In this document: positions 1-8,204 of the stretch, piece after piece
How positions within the stretch are numbered: position 1 is the first letter of the stretch
How the letters are laid out: every line of letters starts with the position of its first letter
Origin: Saccoglossus kowalevskii
Lineage: Eukaryota; Hemichordata; Enteropneusta; Harrimaniidae
Assembly (NCBI RefSeq): GCF_000003605.2
Contig: NW_003105625.1
Coordinates: 31,186 to 44,428 of the forward strand
Length of the DNA: 13,243 nt
Reading direction: 5' to 3'
The notes under the pieces: model-generated
Seen by the model: only the letters and a program-made list of their open reading frames with translations
Told to the model about the DNA's origin: nothing
Database searches by the model: none
Position numbers and translations under genes: made by a program

Positions 1-655
1 CCATTCATTCAAGAGCCCTAAAAGCATTTCAGCTGTGAATTATCACTCAGTTTCAATATAAATAACAATTATTGATACAAAATCATTAACATTTGAACAG
101 ACGATTCACAAACTAGTTAAATACTGTATAATTCAAAAAACAAAACAAAAAAACAATCTTGTTAGTTATCCCAACCAATCAAAATTCTCCATTGCACGAC
201 TTTATATACACACTACCGAACTGTTTTATTTCGAATCTCACGTGTTTTTTTAAATCAAAAATAGAACGCCAGTATGTATGAGTTGACCATTCTTTATTCA
301 GTATGCAAATCAGTGAAGGTTCTAGAATTATAGCGTATACAAATTATAATTATATTGGCACCTACTCCCATTACCTTTAAAATTACAATACAATATATTA
401 TTTGGAGCGAGGAGCTTTGAAAAGCTGTAGTCGTCGCGCCGTGCATGTGCGACATTTGTATTATTTGTATTACTGAAATCATGAGTACGTGTTTTGACCA
501 AGGCGTACACTAATTGCCGCTGGTGACTCCTTCGATACCTTCCAATCACCAACAAAAATCATAGTTAAAGCTTAATAGTCAATTAGTATTTTTATTGTTA
601 ATATTTTCTGTTTACCATATTAGTGTCACTTCATTTGAAAACAACATTCGTTGTA
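1..655. other. AT-rich stretch with no supported gene
   Basis: This stretch is AT-rich with scattered A and T runs. Two overlapping minus-strand open frames of 62 and 75 codons lie between 294 and 555. They shadow each other, show no recognisable motif, and are no longer than chance allows at this base composition. I see no repeat, RNA gene or regulatory cluster that I would defend. Confidence 0.6.
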
Positions 656-659
656 ATAA

Positions 660-730
660 TGCATTGGTCAATCTAGCGCCATCTATAGTCACGTTCTGAC
701 GATATTGGTGTGGAGAAACCGGAAGTAATA
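660..730 (+). promoter_or_regulatory. promoter-like cluster (ETS site, inverted CCAAT boxes, CTCF-like core)
   Basis: Visible sites are two ATTGG motifs (inverted CCAAT), near 664 and 704, the string AGCGCCATCT near 675, and a full ETS consensus ACCGGAAGT at 718-726. ETS and CCAAT sites are common in TATA-less animal promoters. AGCGCCATCT resembles the core recognised by insect CTCF on the opposite strand. A segment with acceptor-like and donor-like borders lies just downstream (751-864), so a start of transcription between them is conceivable. The sites are seen in the sequence. The promoter function is inferred, and clusters of this size can arise by chance. Confidence 0.25.
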
Positions 731-750
731 AACAAATAGAAAGTTTTCAG

Positions 751-864
751 GTCAGCATGGTATCCTTGATACGTCAGCGTTCTGAGACCAGTAACTTAGA
801 TAAATCACCGATATTTACTTCATTGTTGTGATCGATGCGCCGCTGAGTTGATCTATCAATTCCG
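751..864 (+). other. possible exon bounded by acceptor-like and donor-like sites
   Basis: The segment is preceded by AAGTTTTCAG (AG at 749-750) and followed by CCG|GTAAGA (GT at 865-866), a good donor. It is less AT-rich than its flanks. The frame starting at its first base is open for 27 codons. An internal ATG at 757 gives a 24-codon peptide ending in TGA at 829-831, so the segment cannot be coding throughout in that frame, and the other frames also contain stops. If it is real, a non-coding or leader exon is more likely than an internal coding exon. No protein family is recognised. Confidence 0.2.
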
Positions 865-865
865 G

Positions 866-1720
866 TAAGAATGATTTTATGATAATAATTAGAAATAATT
901 CGCCTATTGAACTTGTTAGCTGGGATAGCTATGTCACACTGATCATCAGTTGTGGCGTGGTTCTGAAGGTCATGTTAGGTTCATGGTAGTTTCACCCTGT
1001 TTTGGGACTTAATTGTACTTTGTGTTATTTATAAATTTTCAGGAAACATATGGTGATTTTTTTTTAAATGACGCTAAATTAAAGCACGTAAAACAATAGG
1101 GGATACGCAAGTGAGGTATTCAAGAGGGGATTACTTTTTTTGACTATTGTTATGCTAATAGCGACCCATTAACTCACTATCCATAAATGTACATAACCAT
1201 ATAATGATTTAGGACAGGCTCTTCTATCGTTTAACATAATTATACCCACTCATGATGAATCAAACGCCGCGAGAAAGGTGCTCGTACACAAGGTGTTTGC
1301 TTGTTATGTGTAATAGTCAAGTTTCTCAAGGCTAAAATATTAACAAGACTGCACAATCTTTTGGCGAGGTCTGTCGTTGAGAAAGTGACCGATTTTGTTT
1401 TTACCGTGAAAGGTTTTGGAAATTTCCTGGGAAGTTTAGAGAACATTGCAATAAAATAAATACGGAAAAGGGGCAAGAAAAGTACGTATAGAACTACATT
1501 GCAGTGTTCTCCCAAGGCCTTTTAAGAGTATTGGGTCCGATACTGTTATTTTTGAATATAGATGGAAAACCGATGACTTTTTCAGTACCGTTCCAGACAT
1601 TGCAAGATATATATATATATAATAATCAGGAGTTCACTACTATTGCGTTGACAATTTTTTTACGATCTTTCAAAATTAATATAGTGGTCATGGCTATCCG
1701 TTCGCCCCAGTATTGACATT
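866..1720. other. stretch without a supported gene; holds a chance-length ORF
   Basis: A 91-codon minus-strand frame (1515-1240) is the only long ORF here. On the plus strand the same bases carry a 66-codon frame without an ATG, from about 1259 to 1457. Neither frame shows a known motif, a signal peptide or convincing codon use. Because the two frames face each other over the same bases, at most one could be real. Frames of this length are expected a few times per window by chance. The stretch also holds a small (AT)n run at 1607-1621. Confidence 0.45.
1607..1621. repeat. (AT)n microsatellite
   Basis: Seven and a half AT units without interruption. It lies in otherwise non-coding AT-rich sequence, and nothing suggests a specific role. 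Confidence 0.85.
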
Positions 1721-1721
1721 C

Positions 1722-1925
1722 GCCGCTGTTGCGACGCCACGAGCAGAGAAACGAAAGGCTGAATTCCCCTCGTTTAGCGGTTTAAATTCAAAGTGGCTAC
1801 ACAAAGTGGCTATCTCCTGCTTTATGGTACGGTTGGTGGCGCCATTTCGGCAACTCTCATAATGTCGAAAAAACTCGAAGGTGACGGGAGAGGGGGGCGT
1901 GGCCCGATTTTAGAATATCATTGAC
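1722..1925 (+). promoter_or_regulatory. GC-richer patch with YY1-like site and a short ATG frame
   Basis: The patch stands out from AT-rich flanks and contains several CpGs. It includes GGCGCCATTT near 1840, where GCCAT matches the YY1 core, and a direct repeat of AAAGTGGCTA near 1790 and 1804. An ATG at 1862 opens a 20-codon frame (MSKKLEGDGRGGRG...) ending at 1924. Its first half is rich in Lys, Gly and Arg, as in some nuclear or RNA-binding protein N-termini. There is no strong donor within the frame. A promoter with a first exon is one reading and a relic of a mobile element is another. I do not recognise the peptide. Confidence 0.2.
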
Positions 1926-3100
1926 TGTTTGCCTTATATACCCTTTTTTTATAATATTGTTTATAAATAAATTTTGCACACAAAAAAGTCAATTGTCCCT
2001 ATTCAGTTACAATTTAATCCATTGATTAGACATACACTTGACAGCAACGGCAAGGATGTTTGTCAGTTTTATTCAAGATATAATTTTTTTATTTTACGCA
2101 TTATGGCTACACAACGTGACAGAAAGTCCTTCCATGTGATCTAATATTTGTAAACAATCTACATGTATTTGCACACGACTCCCAGTGTCTTCTCCTTGAG
2201 CAAACAGTAATACTTCACATTCGTTTTTGCACGGTTTTAATCTTTCTCAAATGAAACGAAGCAGTTGATTTATATTTTATTCAATGTTTATTTTCGTTTT
2301 ATATGTTTAAACAAAATATGCAGTCTTTAACAAATTAGTAAATATGCGAGGTTTTTTATTTTTCCGAACAAGGACAAGGAACGTAAATGGCGGTAGTCTC
2401 ACAGTGTCCATCGCGATCTTCGGTTGGTATCAAAAGCACTACACACAAATGAAGTATTATTTAGGAACTAAACAAATTTCAATCGTTGGCGTGTGTAAGG
2501 GCTGGACCGCTCACTATCGTTGGCTCCAAGTCCGAACCGGACATTAAACCGCGATGTTTTTATTTACTTGTTATGGATGTTGTGCAGACAACTTTGCAGT
2601 TGTACGAATAAATCAATTTCTCTATTTTGATGTTTTGAGCATATTCCCTGTGTTTTATTTGTCAAGGAAACAGTCTGTTTTATTGTTATTTTACATGTTC
2701 ACGTAGATTTAAATATTTGTCAGCGACAATAGTGAAATAAAAACACAGTGAATAATTAAAAAATTATTCAAGGACGCAATAATTTGGACGTATGGACACA
2801 TAATGTTCTTGATTAAGTAAACTATCGACTGCCAAAAAAGCTATTGATTTAATGAATATGTTTCTAAACATAAATTTATAATTTAATTTTGTTAATTTAT
2901 AATCATGATGATAACCAATTTTTAATAATACAAATTAACCTGAAACGTCATTACAGTTGTTTCTACAATGTACGTATTTTTTTTTTACTATTTTAGCTAA
3001 TTTAGTATTTCAGATTTCAAAATTATTTTAGATTAGTTGTGTTACTTTATGTTTTTTATATTGGACTTTACTCAAGCATTGTTTTTGTGTACGTTCCAAA
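1926..3100. other. AT-rich non-coding stretch
   Basis: No gene is supported. A 67-codon plus frame at 2344-2547 overlaps a slightly GC-richer segment (2470-2550) but has no recognisable domain and no good splice sites. A perfect 9-bp inverted repeat with a 4-base loop lies at 2749-2770 (TGAATAATT and its complement). It is made only of weak bases apart from one G-C pair, so it may be a by-product of composition. Confidence 0.55.
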
Positions 3101-3105
3101 TACAA

Positions 3106-3133
3106 TATCCTATCCTATCCTATCCTATCCTAT
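3106..3133. repeat. (TATCC)n pentanucleotide array
   Basis: Five exact TATCC units followed by TAT. The array is directly preceded by a T-rich segment and CCAAATACAA. Some non-LTR retrotransposons end in short tandem repeats of this kind, so the array could be the 3' tail of a truncated LINE or SINE. No element body is recognisable upstream, so this stays a simple repeat. Confidence 0.85.
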
Positions 3134-3140
3134 TACATAA

Positions 3141-3579
3141 ATGTGATGTATACCCTAGTCTCTGGTTAGTATAACAACATTTATGATAATTACAACCGAA
3201 ATTTGCATATTCTTTATCATGCTAATTCAAATGTTATGTGAATTATCCAAACATTTTCATTATAACTGAAAACTTCGCCATTTTGTTTGCTTGATAATAC
3301 TAGTATTCACACTCTGTCCATTCTGTAAAGATTTAACACTATTTATATCTTTAGCAGTGATGTATTAGTTTTGTGTTGGGATACGTTTGTTATTGTTTTA
3401 CATTGCTGTTTCATTTGTTTCGTGTGAATAAACTTATTCAAAGTGTTATTTGTCGTCGGTCAAAATCGAGATAGTTAAATATCGACGTCGGTATCACCCA
3501 TCCCGTGACCTGCTGGGCTTAGCTGAGGTTTAACAGCCCTCTCTTGCGATTACCAATTGAATACTACTTTTCAAAGTTT
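3141..3579. other. AT-rich stretch with small inverted repeats
   Basis: No gene is visible. A perfect 7-bp inverted repeat with a 2-base spacer lies at 3425-3440 (TGAATAA, AC, TTATTCA). At 3514-3540 a GC-richer segment contains GCTG, an 8-base loop and CAGC, preceded by TA. This is the geometry of a tRNA D-arm, but no anticodon arm, T-arm or B box follows it. Confidence 0.5.
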
Positions 3580-3599
3580 ATTTTGACATTTGTTTTCAG

Positions 3600-3635
3600 G
3601 TGACAGGGGCAGCTGGCCAAATATCGATACGTAAA
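3600..3635 (+). pseudogene. possible exon fragment with Rossmann motif VTGAAGQI
   Basis: A strong acceptor, a T-rich tract ending TTTGTTTTCAG with AG at 3598-3599, is followed directly by eight codons reading VTGAAGQI. From family knowledge, this matches the glycine-rich NAD-binding turn at the N-terminus of cytosolic malate dehydrogenase (VTGAAGQIAYSLL) and also of some NAD-dependent epimerases. After Gln-Ile the frame departs from both families, although CGATAC directly after could be a one-base-shifted remnant of the next codons. The frame stays open to 3842 but contains no further dehydrogenase sequence. CGATAC|GTAAAA could act as a weak donor. No matching upstream exon (an N-terminal Ile-Arg-Val-Leu) was found. 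The fragment may be an exon relic or a short exon of an unknown reductase. Chance cannot be excluded for eight codons, but the position right after an acceptor makes it notable. Confidence 0.3.
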
Positions 3636-4500
3636 ATAAGCAGGGCCAGCACATGCATCTTTATTATTCATAATCAAATTGTAATTTATGTTCGAAACTT
3701 TTTTCATTCAAAATGCGAACAGAACACATGGCCGAAACATCTCATATGCGCATGCGTTCCCTGTCAAGAGACATATTTGTTCCAAATTTCACATCGTGAC
3801 TTGTGTAACGAAAACAGTAGTGCTTGGCAAAGCAAATATTAGTCTTTAATTATCACATGTTTTGTTTATTAAATTTTGTTTTATTTTTCTAATGTACATT
3901 AAATATCTAATTAATGCAATAATTAGGCATGTTGGATTCTCAAGAATAAATATTTATTGTTAATGTTTTGTACTAATTTGTATGTATTTATATGAAATAA
4001 ATACTTATACTAGCAATTAATTTGTCTGTCACTCTATAATAAATAGGTGAAACCTGATACCAGTAACATTAGTAAAACTGTTGCCACCTTACTCCACCAG
4101 TCACTGTCCCGAGGCTGCTTCACCTGGCCTCTTAAACTGGAGAAAATTTTAATAAAGATGTGCACATCTGACAAACCACAATGACATTGACCTAAATGTG
4201 ATAATCAAACTGTAGTACAGCCCCCCTGCCCTGAACATATGATTATTATATACCAGTAACATTTAACCTTGAATTGATATTCTCCCTCAAAATGTGGACA
4301 ACACACCCTTAAAAAAACTCAACTCTAATTGTCCATGCACATAAGAAAATATTTGTGACTCATCTTTTGTATTAGCTATATTCAACTTGTTGGGAATTTT
4401 CCCATGTATTTCTGATATATTAATCAGACAGTAATACTCATGCAATCTGAAATCCCATGCTCGAGATGGCTCAGCCAACTTGTTTGTTATGACTCAGACT
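3636..4500. other. non-coding stretch with a GC-richer island at 4080-4140
   Basis: Mostly AT-rich. Around 4080-4140 there is a C-rich segment followed by AATAAAG. The motif ATACCAGTAACATT occurs twice, near 4057 and 4250. A 63-codon minus frame at 4287-4478 is unremarkable. No exon, RNA gene or element end is convincing. Confidence 0.5.
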
Positions 4501-5000
4501 ACTACAGAACGAGCAGTGGTTTCACTGCGTTTTGGGTCCGGAAGGTATTTTGCGTCGTCTGTCAATTATATACACCATGCTATATTTGAAAGTCGGCGTA
4601 GCTGGATTTTTCAATGAAATTATGTCCCCAAAAGTTGTTTTTTTGAAATTTTGAACCCTAGACAAGGGCCTATCAGCCGTGAAATCGCCCAGGGCAATTT
4701 TTCGGATGGGCGTATTTACGGCAGAATCCGGTAATATATAGTCAGTGGGGTCACGCCAAGGGTCATGCACTTCATTGCAAAATTGCCGTGTGGTTGAAAC
4801 TAGGTCATGGAGCGACGGACGAGAAAGACATCATTAAACATTCACATAATCACAATAAAACTGTGAAGTGGTCGCATATTACGGCCTAGCAAACATGGGG
4901 AAAACCGCGTAATAAGCCGAAGGGTCGAATCATACTAGATACACGCTCACCGGATCCGAACTATCGTTTTGGCTTTCCCGTTCAACTGATAGCAAAATAA
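4501..5000. other. GC-richer repeat-like stretch, unidentified
   Basis: The base composition is more even than in the flanks. It opens with a perfect 6-bp hairpin with a 4-base loop at 4513-4528 (GCAGTG, GTTT, CACTGC). A minus frame of 82 codons (4770-4522) covers part of it. Its product (MHDPWRDPTDYILPDS...) has no domain I recognise and could be read-through of a non-coding repeat. The segment 4868-4906 recurs in diverged form at 6768-6806, which supports a mobile origin for at least part of this stretch. Confidence 0.35.
4868..4906 (+). repeat. dispersed repeat, copy 1 (partner at 6768-6806)
   Basis: Aligned by eye with 6768-6806, roughly 28 of 39 positions agree with one small gap. Shared blocks include GTGG at the start, ATTACG in the middle, AGCAAA after it and AAAA near the end. 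Similarity appears to continue weakly about 20 bases upstream (AATAAAA against ATTAAAAA). The pair lies in the same orientation about 1.9 kb apart. No terminal structure was identified. Confidence 0.4.
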
Positions 5001-5020
5001 ACTACTCAACTACCAACGTT

Positions 5021-5100
5021 GCGGTGTGGTACACAAGTGTGCCATCGAAATAAAACCATATTAGATCCAGAAGAAAATGGGTTTGAGTCCCGCTCAGAGC
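5021..5100 (+). mobile_element. tRNA-like Pol III promoter head (possible SINE), weak
   Basis: A B-box-like GGGTTTGAGTCCC at 5079-5091 forms a T-arm-like stem of three G-C pairs and one T-G pair around a 7-base TTTGAGT loop. An A-box-like TGGTACACAAG lies at 5027-5037, about 42 bases upstream, slightly more than in an ordinary tRNA without a long variable arm. The acceptor and anticodon stems do not pair, so this is not a functional tRNA gene. A decayed tRNA-derived SINE head is the likely explanation. The A-rich sequence downstream could be a tail. Confidence 0.35.
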
Positions 5101-5390
5101 TACCGTAAAAAACGTAAATCAAATAAACTGAAATCACTATAACAAGTAAATAAAAAACGTCACAAAAAAAATTAAAATAAATCTCACGAAACTCCACCAT
5201 GCAAAACTGAATGAATAAATAATAAAATAACTTGCGTCTTAAACTGAACGACGCGCAATTTGTTCAACATTTACCGGATTGTGACAAGAGATAAACAAAA
5301 GACCCAAGTCAAGGTAAGTTTTGCTAGATATTACAGTGTCACCATGGCGTTTCCCATATTATGAAAACAATCCAGGCAACAGATGAATAT

Positions 5391-5460
5391 CTTCTGTGGT
5401 GTTGTGGTATTTATACGGTGTCTGTGAAATTGTTGATTGAGGGTTCGAATTCAGCAGTTA
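5391..5460 (+). mobile_element. tRNA-derived SINE head
   Basis: TGGTGTTGTGG at 5397-5407 matches an A box apart from one expected A. GGTTCGAATTC at 5442-5452 is a near-perfect B box. They are separated by 34 bases, the normal tRNA spacing, and ACGGTGTCTG between them has the look of an anticodon region. The acceptor stem does not pair and no CCA-like 3' half is present. This fits the 5' head of a tRNA-derived SINE rather than a tRNA gene. The body would run rightward into AT-rich sequence, and its 3' end is not recognisable. Its head differs from those at 5021 and 10000, so the three are separate families or very old. Confidence 0.55.
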
Positions 5461-5589
5461 ACATTTTGTTAGAAAGTTTCACAATTAAATCAAATATCCA
5501 ATAATACCAGTATATTTATTTCATTATTGTAACAACTTGCAATGGTGGAATTTGATCAAACATGAGTCCTTTACACCTAAGGATCGGGT

Positions 5590-5690
5590 CAGAATGATTC
5601 AAGTGACGAGGTTAAATTTATATTCTGCTATCACCAGTTGTCGTCATGTCTTTCTAAGTGAATGCGCTGTTGTGCTATAATCGTAAGTTT
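5590..5690 (+). mobile_element. left arm of a fold-back family (copy A)
   Basis: This matches the left arm of the palindromic element at 11054-11475. CAAGTGA (5600-5606 against 11054-11060), TTTATATTCT (5617-5626 against 11068-11077), TCA.CAGTT (to 5639 against 11090) and GTAAGT (5683-5688 against 11112-11117) occur in the same order. The 18-base spacing between the TTTATATTCT and CAGTT blocks is identical. No convincing right arm follows within 1 kb. A faint candidate lies near 7630-7670 (TGTTACCG, then GATTGATTGAGACTTG). The copy is probably truncated or interrupted. Confidence 0.5.
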
Positions 5691-5752
5691 TCACCACCAA
5701 TTGCATCTTTCATCACAAAATATATCCATTTATAGTCTGTGCTTTCCATCAG

Positions 5753-5946
5753 AAGATTGGAAAAAACTAGCCATATTTTTGAATAAAAAATTAAAATTGA
5801 TTCAAATTTTGTCTGTTGGCTCCAACATTAAGGGGTCATTTCCAGAAATATTGAAGAATATAAGAAAAAGTGCAGACAAATTAGGACAAGAAAGTCTGGT
5901 AGTGAAAAGGTTAAAGGGCAACATTTTTCCCACAGTAAATTTTTGA
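5753..5946 (+). other. possible exon, unidentified lysine-rich product
   Basis: A good acceptor (TCTGTGCTTTCCATCAG, AG at 5751-5752) precedes a frame open to a stop after 5946. The frame is also open upstream to an ATG at 5662, giving 94 codons in all. The segment after the acceptor reads DWKKLAIFLN and then a Lys-, Leu- and Ile-rich stretch. Helical content looks likely, with no signal peptide or membrane span. Possible donors are CTG|GTAGTG and AAAAG|GTTAAAG near 5900. A separate acceptor-like tract ends at 6000. The length is within chance expectation. DWKKLA resembles the first helix of death domains, but the rest does not follow that fold. Confidence 0.22.
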
Positions 5947-6029
5947 TACAGCACCCTTCTTGGTGGCCTCAATTTCTTCTTTTGACCTGGTCTTTTACAG
6001 TCACCCACTGTTTTCTAGTAGGAACACAC

Positions 6030-6072
6030 CATGTAATATATAATAATAAAAATAATAATAACAATAATTGTC
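6030..6072. repeat. degenerate (ATA)n low-complexity run
   Basis: An ATA/ATAA-rich run of roughly 35 bases, imperfect throughout. It is followed by about 500 bases of AT-rich sequence without a recognisable gene or element. Confidence 0.75.
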
Positions 6073-6599
6073 AACTTATAAGTTCTCCTTGAGAAGATAA
6101 AAATAGTCATACATTACAAAGCAAATAAAGAACGCAAAAAAGAAAACAAAAAGTCGACAACAACAAAACACTAATAATCATCCAAACTCATTCAAGGCAT
6201 AGACACTATCTGGTATTAAAGTGCCTGTGAAATGCCAGCTACTTTCTTACTTAAATCATTTATTAGTACATCGATAGTATTAACATTTGTATCTCTAAGC
6301 ATAACTTTTTTTAAGTAAGAAAATGGGTTTTAAACTTTATTTTTGTATATATTTTAAAATGAGACTTCGTGTATATTAATTGCCACATATGTATTTATTC
6401 CCTGGGAAATAGTGAACCATAAAGAACACTTATTACCAAGTTTATTGTATAAAGTTGAGCTGATGTATTCCATAGAATGTCCAAGCCAAATAAAACAGAT
6501 TCAAAATTAAAATTAAAAGCATTGAACTATAGCGATCGATGAAACAGGTAAAAAATCAAAAATATTATAATGAGTCGATGATTCGTAAATCAGTTTCTA
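6073..6599. other. AT-rich stretch, nothing identified
   Basis: A-rich on the plus strand between 6100 and 6180, then mixed AT-rich sequence. No open frame reaches 60 codons, and no repeat or RNA structure is convincing. Confidence 0.6.
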
Positions 6600-6960
6600 A
6601 ATGATAGCCACGTGTGTGGGGATTGACATCCTGTTGTAGTGGGTGAACGCATCGGATCCCGATGGGGAAAAGTGTGTGAATATCGGCGTTTGATTGGGTA
6701 ACAAAAACAAGTATTATTCAAGTTTGAAGGATTGTCATGTTTAGGACATCGCATTAAAAAATACTTGGTGGCTCACTTATTACGCAGAGCAAATTGCAAG
6801 AAAAGATAACAGAAGTGTGAAGTCGTCATTTAACTCCAATCACGCACCAATTCAGAATTTTTTAGATAGCGAGATGAAAAACAATTTCCAACATGTGAGT
6901 GCTGCATAATTTCCGGTTTGACCGAGGCTTTGGTTTTCGTGTCACGTCATTGCTACTTCT
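6600..6960. other. GC-richer stretch with E-box, short palindrome and a dispersed repeat copy
   Basis: It contains a perfect E-box CACGTG at 6609-6614 and a perfect 6-bp inverted repeat CATCGG, ATC, CCGATG at 6650-6664. The second copy of the dispersed repeat (6768-6806) aligns with 4868-4906. No reading frame is convincing. The combination suggests an old mobile-element remnant or an enhancer-like segment, and the sequence does not distinguish them. Confidence 0.35.
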
Positions 6961-7739
6961 TGCATAACACAAACTACCTCTAAAAATACCTCTAATCTAC
7001 TTGGCTACAAGTTAAATTTTTTAACACCAAAAAACAATAATTGTTTCAGTGGAACACAAATCCGAAACAGGAAATGTGCTGGTGGGCATTTCACAGGCAC
7101 TTTAAGACTGGTCTTGGTGAATTGAGCTATGGGAAGTATTATATGTTTGTCGCTCATAATGAAAATAAAATTATAACTGTAGGTTGTGGTAATATACTCC
7201 ACTGGTGTATGTAGATATTAGTCTCCTGCTTAGAGGTGTTGGAAAATTGTTTTGGTAGGATATTGTTCCTTAATTACTATGCCACGTTGAACATTCTTCT
7301 GAATTTATGCTTTCTTTTTTTGAATTGTATATGCCCATGTATGAGTATTAATCATTTTGGTAATTATTCAAATACTCTAGTGTAGATACTATTTTTTAAT
7401 ACACGTCGCATATTACAAATTACAGAATTAGATTTAGGGTTGGTGGAAGTGTTGAACACTGAATGATAATCTATTTTTATTTCTATGCCGTACCCTACAC
7501 CTGCTCTCTAAACATAATGTCAAGACACATAGTTCAAAATTATAAAAATATAACTTCCACGTTGTCATAGTTTTGTTTATGCTATAGTATTAATAAGAGT
7601 AGATACTGGTCATATCTCACCCCTGTTACCGTACGTATGCTGTGATTGATTGAGACTTGGCCACATGACATTGAATTAAAATGGATATTACATGGTATAT
7701 TGCCTGAGAGGTAGATAGTACATGAGAACATCACATGAA
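6961..7739. other. AT-rich stretch with one 13-bp palindrome
   Basis: Two minus-strand frames of 65 codons (7202-7005) and 60 codons (7764-7582) are within chance length and unrecognised. AGTGTTGAACACT at 7448-7460 is a perfect palindrome around a central G. A faint match to the right arm of the fold-back family may lie near 7630-7670. Nothing else is supported. Confidence 0.5.
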
Positions 7740-7860
7740 TGACGTCACTGAAACTACTGTGCAACGATACTGCGCATAACCAATTGTCGTTCGCTGCACT
7801 TGTGCTGCCCGGTCGGTGTTGCTTTCAGGGTTTGCTTTCAAGCTTTTGAAGGAACTTTAG
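7740..7860 (+). promoter_or_regulatory. promoter-like region: perfect CRE, CCAAT box, NRF1-like half site
   Basis: TGACGTCA at 7740-7747 is the full palindromic cAMP response element. TGCGCA at 7771-7776 resembles half of an NRF1 site, and CCAAT lies at 7780-7784 in the forward orientation. The order and spacing (CRE, then CCAAT about 35 bases later) is common in animal promoters. GC and CpG content rise just downstream, and an ATG followed by a donor-like site lies at 7891-7903. No TATA box is seen. Initiation would be expected around 7800-7850. Of the promoter candidates in this window I consider this the best, but it is supported by motifs alone. Confidence 0.35.
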
Positions 7861-7901
7861 CCATTCGTAATATACAGCGAACGTGTCAGAATGGATAATA
7901 A
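7861..7901 (+). other. possible end of a first exon (short ATG frame before a donor)
   Basis: ATG at 7891 gives Met-Asp-Asn and is cut after two bases of the next codon by a good donor, TAA|GTAAGA (GT at 7902-7903). Read through without splicing, the frame stops at once (AAG TAA), so the ATG only makes sense if the donor is used. It lies about 110 bases after the CCAAT box. Very short first coding exons of this kind are known in animals. The next exon cannot be identified in the window. Confidence 0.22.
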
Positions 7902-7935
7902 GTAAGATACTTTTGTTGTTTAGGATATTCTTTAC

Positions 7936-8161
7936 ATGAAAGGAAAAATATACGGCAAAGCCGCCACAGAAACGTCTCAGACGTGGCCGCTTCGACGCCG
8001 CATTCTACGCTGTGAGAAGAAGAAGGTGGCACTATTACTATCACTTCCATGGCACTATGAAAATTGGTATCTGGCTTTTGGCCAAATTACTGGCGTTTAA
8101 GAATTTCTTAATTCATTTAAAAAATGTTACACTCGATAAATTGAGTGATTCACACTGCTGA
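7936..8161 (+). other. GC-rich patch with two overlapping open frames and nested palindromes
   Basis: From 7951 to about 8060 the sequence is GC-rich with many CpGs. Frame 1 runs from ATG 7936 to TAA 8098-8100 (54 codons). Frame 2 is open from 7939 to about 8161 without an early ATG, and reads as an arginine- and tyrosine-rich peptide (KRLRRGRFDAAFYAVRRRRW). Neither is recognised. The DNA contains CGGCAAAGCCG, the perfect palindrome ACGTCTCAGACGT at 7972-7984, and 8-bp flanking arms (GCCGCCAC, GTGGCCGC) with one mismatch. The patch could be a CpG-rich 5' exon or intron of the promoter just upstream, or an inserted element with hairpin structure. Confidence 0.25.
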
Positions 8162-8204
8162 AAAACCGTTACTAAAAAGAGTATCCATGTACCATAATGG
8201 ACCG

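Noticed and set aside
1240-1515. 91-codon minus-strand ORF as a gene
   Set aside because: No motif is recognisable, a second long frame overlaps it on the other strand, and a few frames of this length are expected by chance at this base composition.
2518-2545. Minus-strand Pol III B box
   Set aside because: GGTTCGGACTT resembles a B box, but no A box lies at the right distance and no arms pair.
3511-3575. tRNA gene
   Set aside because: A D-arm-like GCTG, 8-base loop, CAGC follows TA, but the anticodon stem does not pair and there is no T-arm or B box.
4522-4770. 82-codon minus-strand ORF as a gene
   Set aside because: It lies in a repeat-like stretch, has no recognised domain, and its length is within chance expectation.
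5754-5790. Death domain
   Set aside because: DWKKLA resembles the first helix, but the following residues do not give the expected helix spacing or conserved positions.
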